From NCBI GenBank assembly GCA_964478945.1, contig CAYZJV010000033.1, positions 1 to 30,873 of the forward strand: a stretch of 30,873 nucleotides of DNA, written 5' to 3'. This document shows positions 25,253 to 30,873 of the stretch, piece by piece. The notes under the pieces were generated by a model. That model was not told the DNA's origin, searched no databases, and saw only the letters and a program-made list of their open reading frames with translations. The translations under genes and the position numbers were made by a program. The DNA is from CAYZJV01 sp964478945. GTDB lineage: Bacteria > Spirochaetota > Spirochaetia > Sphaerochaetales > Sphaerochaetaceae. Positions within the stretch are counted from its first letter, which is position 1, and each line of letters starts with the position of its first letter.

Positions 25253-25285
25253 AACTCCTCCTCCATGAGCCTCCCCCATTTGGGT

Positions 25286-25303
25286 AGGTATGGTTATCTA
25301 CCT
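25286..25303. promoter_or_regulatory. Inverted repeat at the synthetase 2 transcription start
   Basis: AGGTA and TACCT separated by eight bases, lying over the predicted transcription start (about 25298) of synthetase 2. The position suits an operator, but the arms are short. Confidence 0.25.
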
Positions 25304-25304
25304 T

Positions 25305-25333
25305 ATGATACGACCTAGATCGAGGAAACACAA
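25305..25333 (-). promoter_or_regulatory. Candidate synthetase 2 operon promoter
   Basis: In the minus direction TTGTGT, 17 bases, TATCAT. It gives a leader of about 45 bases ending in a strong ribosome-binding site. Confidence 0.4.
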
Positions 25334-25343
25334 GTGGAGAAAA

Positions 25344-25356
25344 CGACAAAGTGTCG
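25344..25356. repeat. Short palindrome in the divergent control region
   Basis: CGACA, AAG, TGTCG: a perfect 5-bp repeat around three bases, between the synthetase 2 and folC promoters. It might bind a regulator of either unit; it is short enough to occur by chance. Confidence 0.25.
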
Positions 25357-25420
25357 CATTACGTCAATGTGTAAACAAAATATATACCCGATCCCATCGC
25401 CATCGGACAAAGGGGAATCA

Positions 25421-25449
25421 TTGACCAAAGCAAAACCCTGCAGTAGAGT
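25421..25449 (+). promoter_or_regulatory. Candidate folC operon promoter
   Basis: TTGACC, 17 bases, TAGAGT. The -10 element ends seven bases before the folC ATG, and no ribosome-binding site is present, so the mRNA may begin at the A of the ATG. Confidence 0.5.
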
Positions 25450-25456
25450 TGACTCC

Positions 25457-26827
25457 ATGAAATTCAGCGATTTTGACCAGTTTTGCACCTACCTCGAATC
25501 TTTCATAAACCTCGAGAAGAAGAACAGTGGGTACTCGGTGAGACTCTATAGATTGGACCGGATGAGGGCCTTGTTGGACCATATCGGAAATCCACAACAC
25601 GATTTCAAATCGATTCATGTCGCCGGCTCGAAAGGAAAAGGATCAACTGCCATATTCCTGGCCAATGGACTGTGCGCATTGGGATTCGAATGTGGACTCT
25701 ACACCTCCCCACACCTCTCCGACTATCGTGAACGATTCACTCTCGCAGGCAGCTACTTTCCCGAAGACCGGCTCGTTGAAGCGGCCAACGAATTGACATC
25801 CAGGCTTGAAGGTTTCACCTTTATCGACGAATGGGGAACCGCCAATCCCACCGCATTCGAACTCTACACCGCGTTCGCCTATCTTTTGTTCTCCATGGCA
25901 GGCTGTGCTTGGGCCGTGATAGAAACTGGACTCGGTGGAAGGTTGGATGCCACCAACACCATCATTCCCGAAGCATCGGTACTCACCCCCATAGAATTGG
26001 AGCATACCGCCATACTCGGCCATACGATCGGTCTCATAGCGACTGAAAAATCAAAAATCATCAAGCCGCACATACCGGTGTTCATGTCCAGGCAAAAAGA
26101 GGAGGCGAGGAAGGTCTTCGTGGAAGAAGCCTGTCTGCAACAGAGCCGACTCTATGATCTGGAGGTGGAGGTGGAGGCCCTCTCCTCAAAGACCAGGGAA
26201 GAGGGAGAGCTGGTGAACATCGAATGGACCCGAGGCGACAGCACCAGGCTCTGCCTATCGATGAGGGGGGAAGTGCAAGCCGAGAACTGTGCCTTGGCAC
26301 TGCTTGTATTGAAGACCCTCGGACTCTATCGCAAGGGAGAGACGGAACGTGCGATGGAAGGGGCCAAACTACCGGGACGTATGGAGATCATCGCTTTCCG
26401 ACCAGCTGTTGTGATCGACGGGGCACATACGGTGGAAAGCCTGCGGCATCTGCTCAATTCATTCAGCCAACTCTACGGATCGGAAGGGAATACGGTGATC
26501 TATGGGGTCTTGGAGGACAAGGACCACCTCCATATGACACGATTGCTCCTTCCCCTTTTCGATCGGATCATCGTATCACGACCCGGAACCTTCAAGAAGA
26601 GTGATCCAGAAGCACTCTTTCTTTTGTTGCAACAGGAAATTGCCCAGATGCGCAATCCCCCCAGGGTATACCTGGAAAAGGATGCCGACAAAGCGTTGGA
26701 ACTGGCATTGGAAACCACCGGTACTTCCCATGCGATACTCTGCACCGGATCCTTCTACATGGGTGGAGAGATCAGCCGGGCCCACAAGAGGTTGCGAAGT
26801 CTGAAGGAGGTCGCCTCATGTCCATGA
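25457..26827 (+). CDS. folC: Folylpolyglutamate/dihydrofolate synthase
   Basis: Adds glutamate to folates (and possibly to dihydropteroate) using ATP, a Mur-ligase-fold enzyme. The 456 residues contain the P-loop AGSKGKGST, TSPHLSDYRERF, the GLGGRLDATN block, LEHTAILGHT and the C-terminal-domain motif VIDGAHTVESL. The ATG at 25457 is chosen because it gives the normal family N-terminus and lies directly after a promoter; 41 in-frame codons upstream cross that promoter and lack family similarity. The stop codon overlaps the next gene by 10 bases, so folC, the NFACT gene and the membrane protein form one operon. Confidence 0.93.
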   Translation: MKFSDFDQFCTYLESFINLEKKNSGYSVRLYRLDRMRALLDHIGNPQHDFKSIHVAGSKGKGSTAIFLANGLCALGFECGLYTSPHLSDYRERFTLAGSYFPEDRLVEAANELTSRLEGFTFIDEWGTANPTAFELYTAFAYLLFSMAGCAWAVIETGLGGRLDATNTIIPEASVLTPIELEHTAILGHTIGLIATEKSKIIKPHIPVFMSRQKEEARKVFVEEACLQQSRLYDLEVEVEALSSKTREEGELVNIEWTRGDSTRLCLSMRGEVQAENCALALLVLKTLGLYRKGETERAMEGAKLPGRMEIIAFRPAVVIDGAHTVESLRHLLNSFSQLYGSEGNTVIYGVLEDKDHLHMTRLLLPLFDRIIVSRPGTFKKSDPEALFLLLQQEIAQMRNPPRVYLEKDADKALELALETTGTSHAILCTGSFYMGGEISRAHKRLRSLKEVASCP

Positions 26828-28284
26828 ACTGGCGTGAGATCGCTCTGGTGCTGCAGGAATTGCCACTCGAAGGAAGTTTGATCCAAAGGGTCCACCAGAT
26901 AGGATTCCATGCCCTCGTCTGGGAATTGCACCACCCCAAGACAGGAGCATGGCAACTGTATGTGGAAGTCGGCACACCCGATGCGAGACTCCATCGTCTC
27001 ACCGGTCCTGTGAAGGAACAGAGGAAAAGGAAGACCCGTACACTGCAGCGATTCATCCAATATATCCGGGCGCATGTCGAGGGTGGACGAATCCTTTCGG
27101 TATCGCAAGCTGCCAAAGACCGTCTTGTACTACTTGAGATCGTCCACGGTTCCACCAAATTGCATCTCCTGCTTCGGTTCTATAGCGGTCCTGGAGCGAA
27201 TGTGATCATATGTGACGACCGGATGATGATCAAGGAGTTGTTGTTCAGACGGCCGGGAAGGAAGGAGATCGCGGGAGAACCGTTCATCATGCCGGCCGCT
27301 GTCGAATCGGATAAGGATGACGACAGGTTTCCCGTACGACCATATCCTGCCGACATGGAATTCAACCGCTATCTCGAAATGTACTATGCAAAAACCAAGG
27401 AAGAGACACTACAGGAGCTCTTGTCGAAGGTTGAAGTCCTACGTGACAAACGGATCGGGGAGTTGCGTTCCCAGCTGGAGCAGTTGGAGCTCCGCTGTCG
27501 GAAAACCTCCGGATTCGAAAGTTATCGTATCAGCGGAGATATCCTTTCGGCGTCGGTACATCTGGTGAAACCTGGATCACGATGGGTCGAAGTTCCCGAT
27601 TATTCCTCCCCTGAGGAAAATTCCACCGCCACCATCGCATTGGACCCCACACTCTCACCTGGTGGGAATATCGCAGCATACTATGAAAAGTACAGGAAAG
27701 GCAGGACCAGCTGGGAACATGCCGATGCACAACGGCGTGAAATCGAAGGACAACTTGAGCAGACCAAAGCGTATTTCGATCACTTGCTCAACAGCAACGA
27801 CATCACCATATTGCGTCAGGCGGTGCAACCAGCACAATCCGAAACGGGAGGAGGCAAGGCCGATCCCTTCGCCAATGCCCCGGGACTCCGGTTCACCTCC
27901 TCGCTGTTCACCATATTGGTGGGACGCAACTCCAAGGAGAACGACACTTTGTTGAGAAAATGGGCAAGGGGAAACGATTGGTGGCTCCATACCCGCGACG
28001 TACCCGGAGGATATGTGATCATCAAGACGATACCGGGAAAGACCATTCCGTTGGATACGATACTTGATGCGGGCAATCTGGCGATACTCTATTCCAAAGC
28101 AAAGGAGGCCCGCAAGGCGGACCTTTACTATACCCAAGTGAAATACCTCAAGCGACCGAAAGGTGGCAAACAGGGCCTGGTGTTGCCCACACAAGAGAAG
28201 AACCTCACCATGGAATTGGATGATGGGCGAATTGAACGACTGTTTTCCCAACACACCTCAGGAGATGAAGCATGGAAGATTTGA
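26818..28284 (+). CDS. NFACT family protein, RqcH/FbpA-like
   Basis: Likely a ribosome quality-control factor that binds stalled 50S-peptidyl-tRNA complexes and recruits tRNA-Ala, as B. subtilis RqcH does. Older names call this family fibronectin-binding protein. The order is NFACT-N (about 1-175), coiled coil (about 190-230 and again about 290-315), and NFACT-R (about 355-460, with ILVGRNSKENDTLLRKWA and DWWLHTRDVPGG). D101-R102 match the D97-R98 pair needed for tailing in RqcH, but the later EIMGRHSN-like stretch reads RFYSGPGAN. At 488 residues it is shorter than the usual 570. AAGGAGG lies seven bases before the ATG, inside folC. Confidence 0.85.
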   Translation: MSMNWREIALVLQELPLEGSLIQRVHQIGFHALVWELHHPKTGAWQLYVEVGTPDARLHRLTGPVKEQRKRKTRTLQRFIQYIRAHVEGGRILSVSQAAKDRLVLLEIVHGSTKLHLLLRFYSGPGANVIICDDRMMIKELLFRRPGRKEIAGEPFIMPAAVESDKDDDRFPVRPYPADMEFNRYLEMYYAKTKEETLQELLSKVEVLRDKRIGELRSQLEQLELRCRKTSGFESYRISGDILSASVHLVKPGSRWVEVPDYSSPEENSTATIALDPTLSPGGNIAAYYEKYRKGRTSWEHADAQRREIEGQLEQTKAYFDHLLNSNDITILRQAVQPAQSETGGGKADPFANAPGLRFTSSLFTILVGRNSKENDTLLRKWARGNDWWLHTRDVPGGYVIIKTIPGKTIPLDTILDAGNLAILYSKAKEARKADLYYTQVKYLKRPKGGKQGLVLPTQEKNLTMELDDGRIERLFSQHTSGDEAWKI

Positions 28285-29711
28285 AGGTGATACAGATCAA
28301 GGATACAACCCAAACGACGACACTCATACGGGTGGGAGAGGCCTCGGGAGACCTCCCACGCCACTTGATGAGCGGAGAGAAGGAGTGTGGATATCTTGTG
28401 CAGGGTCGGAAGATCGAACCTTGGTACTGGAATTCCATCAAGGACAAGGAAGGGTTCAGACACATCGAACTCGCCTATTTGCCGCTGCTTCCGTTCACCG
28501 AAATCAGTCGGTCGCTACGGAAGGATGCACTTGTCCGTCTCACCGAATTGGCCCGGGCCTTCATGCTGCTCCCTTCGGGATTTCTCCGTCCATCGGCGGG
28601 AATGGTGGAGACATGGCGAGTGTTCTTCCTCTCCGACGGAGGGGTGCTCATTCTTCCTGAACAACTTTCCCAGATCATCCTCCATTCTGTGTCGGAAGAG
28701 GCGATGGAACTACATGTGAAGCGGTATGGGAGACCGAACATGGAGTACCCATTCGGTCTCTGCCACCAATTCACCCAATTCCTTTACCTTGCCGCCACAG
28801 GATTCGCACCGTACCAACCGAAGGACGTGCGGGAGGACAGATTTCGCCATATCCCCCTCTCACTCATCCCCACCCATCTGGACCAGTCGGTTTCGAATTG
28901 GATCGATGCGACTCTTGCCATGGAAAGCCGGCGCCAGAGGGAAACGGTATCGGCAGCCTACAGTGCGGAGGACAATCTCGCATGGTGGCTCGAACAGACG
29001 AAGGATTTCACGTGGACACCCTCGGCAGGCATTCCCCACTTGGATGATGCAGGGACCTCGGTGAAGGAATTCCTCGACCAACAGAAGAAGCGGGCCGACA
29101 GAAGAAGATTCTGGAGAAAACGCGGCGCACTGGTGGCGAGTATCGCTCTTGCGGGAATACTTGCGATTTCCATTGTTGGGAATGTGGTGGCCGAAGCGTT
29201 GCGTCCTCCCTACACCGCCGGCATGTCGGCTCCCGAAGTGATAGAAGAGTTCCATTCGGCGCAGAACGAGCTGGATCTCAGCAAAATGGGGGCAAGCTTT
29301 GCCCGTGGAGTGGAAAACCCCTATGAGATGGAAGTCTCCAGCCTATTCGTGAACTCGAAGGTGAGACAAGCCTATGAGAGCTTCGATTCGGTGATACGTG
29401 CCGATCGATGGATTGGGGAAGGTCGACCCCCGATCCCCGAATCGGCGATCATCTACGGTGTGGTCGATCTTCAGATCACCGAACTTGATGGGAACCGCTA
29501 CCGAGCCGATTATCGCATGCTGTTTCCCGCTGAACGGGAACCGGAAGCCCATGCTGCTTTCATCAATGTCGTTGAGCGCAGTACCGAATTCCTGCTGGAA
29601 AACTCCAAAGGCTATTGGCGAATCAAGGAAATCAAGGACTTGCGATCGAATATTGTGGATACATTGCGGGTGGAGACGATCGGTCGTTCAGGAAACCAGG
29701 GTACCGAGTAG
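28272..29711 (+). CDS. Membrane protein with pseudokinase-like cytoplasmic region
   Basis: Not a family I can name. Residues 1-280 read like a degenerate protein-kinase fold: a helix and strand around 85-130 (ELARAFMLLPSGFLRPS, then WRVFFLSDGGVLILP) at the place of the catalytic and metal loops, and YPFGLCHQFTQFLYLAATGFAPY (159-181) like the helix F/activation end. No HRD or DFG residues remain, so it would be inactive. A basic stretch (272-284) precedes one membrane span (about 285-307), giving an N-in topology, with a 170-residue external domain of mixed helix and strand. AGGAG lies seven bases before the ATG. It overlaps the NFACT gene by 13 bases and the convergent miaA by 24. Confidence 0.7.
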   Translation: MEDLKVIQIKDTTQTTTLIRVGEASGDLPRHLMSGEKECGYLVQGRKIEPWYWNSIKDKEGFRHIELAYLPLLPFTEISRSLRKDALVRLTELARAFMLLPSGFLRPSAGMVETWRVFFLSDGGVLILPEQLSQIILHSVSEEAMELHVKRYGRPNMEYPFGLCHQFTQFLYLAATGFAPYQPKDVREDRFRHIPLSLIPTHLDQSVSNWIDATLAMESRRQRETVSAAYSAEDNLAWWLEQTKDFTWTPSAGIPHLDDAGTSVKEFLDQQKKRADRRRFWRKRGALVASIALAGILAISIVGNVVAEALRPPYTAGMSAPEVIEEFHSAQNELDLSKMGASFARGVENPYEMEVSSLFVNSKVRQAYESFDSVIRADRWIGEGRPPIPESAIIYGVVDLQITELDGNRYRADYRMLFPAEREPEAHAAFINVVERSTEFLLENSKGYWRIKEIKDLRSNIVDTLRVETIGRSGNQGTE

Positions 29712-30623
29712 ACGACTGATCGCATCCCGATCATCGGGATGGGTCCAATGTACATTCGGGAGGCTCTTGAAGAAGGTCATCTGTCGTTTCGCATAGAGCC
29801 TGCTGTTGCGTACGATCAGATGAGCGATATCCTCCCTGCCCATCGAAGGATGTGCTTGCGCAATGAAGAACTCCTTGTATCCGATCCCCTGCATACCGGG
29901 CCAATTTTCGGTGGCCCCCATTTCCAAGAGTGAGTCGAACTCTTCCTGCAACCCTTGGTCGAACATCTGATCCACTCTAAGGGTTATCCGCCGGTCGAGT
30001 TCGGTCTTTTCGCGCTGCAAACCGATGATGAGCGGATCCATTCCATTGCGGGCCTTGTCGGGAACCTTGAAACTGGATAGCGGTCTGCCGGAATCCTCAT
30101 ACACCTCAAGTGCACGGGTAATCCGATAGCCATCGGCAGGATGGATCTTTTCGGCTGATTTGGGATCGATCTCCGCCAATCTCGCATGGCACCAATCCAA
30201 ACCCTTCTCTTCAGCGAGCAGCGCGATCCGCTTGCGAATGACCGGATCACTCTTCGGTGATTCGGGCAGTCCGAAGTAGAAGTGTTTGAAATAGTAGGCT
30301 GTGCCGCCGCAGATGACGGGTATCTTTCCCCGTTCACGGATGAGATCGCAGGCCTGGTCGGCCGTATTCACGAATTCACCGACCGAAAAGGATTCCCAAG
30401 GATCCTTGATGTCTATCAGATGATGGGGGATGCGCGCCAAAAGATCGGATTCAGGCTTGGCCGAACCGATATCAAGATGGCGATAGATCTGTTTGGAATC
30501 GGCGTTCACCACTTCGTAGCCGCTTGCGAACAGTTGTTCAAGCAGTGCGGTCTTCCCTACTCCGGTGGGGCCGAAAAGGAAAATCGGTCGGCTACTCCCT
30601 TTCGTCAACGGAATATTCGACAT
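29688..30623 (-). CDS. miaA: tRNA dimethylallyltransferase
   Basis: Transfers a dimethylallyl group to N6 of A37 in tRNAs that read codons starting with U. The 311 residues show the P-loop GPTGVGKT (18-25), NADSKQIYRHLDIGSAKP, HHLIDIKDPWESFSVGEF, ICGGTAYYFKHFYFG, GIGYKEF and the C-terminal RLYAKRQMTFFK. The ATG at 30623 is preceded by GGAGG with no spacing and by AAAAGG 12 bases away, so initiation probably relies on translation of rpoZ, which it overlaps by 32 bases. A TTG further upstream is a weaker choice. The 3' end overlaps the convergent membrane-protein gene by 24 bases. Confidence 0.94.
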   Translation of the reverse strand: MSNIPLTKGSSRPIFLFGPTGVGKTALLEQLFASGYEVVNADSKQIYRHLDIGSAKPESDLLARIPHHLIDIKDPWESFSVGEFVNTADQACDLIRERGKIPVICGGTAYYFKHFYFGLPESPKSDPVIRKRIALLAEEKGLDWCHARLAEIDPKSAEKIHPADGYRITRALEVYEDSGRPLSSFKVPDKARNGMDPLIIGLQREKTELDRRITLRVDQMFDQGLQEEFDSLLEMGATENWPGMQGIGYKEFFIAQAHPSMGREDIAHLIVRNSRLYAKRQMTFFKSLPNVHWTHPDDRDAISRLLGTLVS

Positions 30624-30789
30624 CCTCCGACAACACCTTTTCAAGTACAGTGGAAACTACTTTGCCGTTGTTGTTCTCAATCTCCTCGTCCCCATTGGCT
30701 GCCAGGACATTCGAGAGACTGATGGCTACGCAGGTCATTTCATAGACATTGTTTTCTTTATCGACAAGTACATCTAACGGAATGCTCAA
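30592..30789 (-). CDS. rpoZ: RNA polymerase omega subunit-like protein
   Basis: A 65-residue protein resembling the short omega subunits of spirochaetes, which help assemble RNA polymerase around beta-prime. NVYEMTCVAI (14-23) and NNGKVVSTVLEKVL (40-53) match the conserved omega core, but the Arg-Ala of the usual KRARQL segment reads SLSNVL. The start is a TTG with AAGGAG seven bases upstream; it overlaps the stop of the preceding gene as TTGA, so the two are translationally linked. The identification is by similarity to remembered family patterns and is moderate. Confidence 0.6.
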   Translation of the reverse strand: MSIPLDVLVDKENNVYEMTCVAISLSNVLAANGDEEIENNNGKVVSTVLEKVLSEDVEYSVDERE

Positions 30790-30873
30790 AGCGGTTCTCC
30801 TTCGAACGATATGATATCAATCGCAACTTCATCATAATAGAATATTTCACCCTCTTTGCCTAGAGGGAGAGAT
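30786..30873 (-). CDS. 3' end of an unidentified gene
   Basis: The only frame open to the window edge on the minus strand encodes the last 28 residues of a protein ending FYYDEVAIDIISFEGEPL before TGA. That stop overlaps the TTG start of the omega-like gene, and a ribosome-binding site lies within these codons, as in a real operon junction. I cannot name the product from so short a piece. Confidence 0.55.
   Translation of the reverse strand, partial: SLPLGKEGEIFYYDEVAIDIISFEGEPL

Noticed and set aside
1..30873. CRISPR array, transposon, prophage or tRNA/rRNA gene
   Set aside because: No regularly spaced repeats, transposase or integrase motifs, phage genes or tRNA-like cloverleaf were seen on either strand.

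Overview
The window is a dense bacterial chromosome segment of moderate GC, with short intergenic gaps, no tRNA or rRNA gene, no insertion sequence and no CRISPR array that I can see. The mix of genes suggests a fermentative spirochaete, probably Sphaerochaeta-like. The clues are a long PPi-dependent phosphofructokinase of the kind known from Borrelia and Treponema, acetate kinase, a GH2 glycosidase, a short omega-like RNA polymerase subunit, and an outer-membrane-like secreted orphan. This placement is inference from gene content and was not tested by any search.

Layout from left to right: a minus-strand cluster cysS - ECF sigma factor - zinc anti-sigma factor (99-2623) ends in a stem-loop. 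It is divergent from murB (2696-3616), which meets a secreted orphan tail to tail (3588-4883). ackA (5014-6348) ends at a strong two-way terminator shared with a convergent minus-strand run. That run reads, in transcription order: ArsC/Spx-like protein, YycJ-type metallo-hydrolase, AMP-forming acyl ligase, DAHP synthase, DJ-1-like protein, DUF1846 protein and cytidylate kinase-like protein (13194 down to 6427), with internal promoters before DAHP synthase and the kinase-like gene. asnS (13310-14698) leaves the other side of the divergent promoter at 13.2 kb and collides with a LuxR-type regulator. Next come a DUF188 protein and a GH2 beta-galactosidase-like enzyme on the minus strand, divergent from pfp (18344-19999), which is followed by a DUF4213/DUF364 gene.

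A second minus-strand operon runs from 25252 to 20836: acyl ligase 2, YhbY, iron-type alcohol dehydrogenase, ROK regulator. Divergent from it is a plus-strand operon with overlapping genes: folC, an NFACT/RqcH-like gene, and an unrecognised membrane protein that looks like a pseudokinase (25457-29711). The right edge holds miaA, an omega-like rpoZ and the last 28 codons of another gene, all on the minus strand and overlapping.

The genes fit a sugar-fermenting cell: a glycosidase releases sugar, PPi-dependent phosphofructokinase runs glycolysis, acetate kinase makes ATP and an alcohol dehydrogenase may handle redox balance. Two acyl-adenylating enzymes suggest activation of imported fatty acids. 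The observations most worth follow-up are the pseudokinase-like membrane protein coupled to an RqcH-like gene, several genes whose predicted promoters sit so close to the start codon that their mRNAs may be leaderless, and four of five convergent gene pairs overlapping at their 3' ends. Coordinates reflect starts chosen from ribosome-binding sites, and several differ from the longest open frame.
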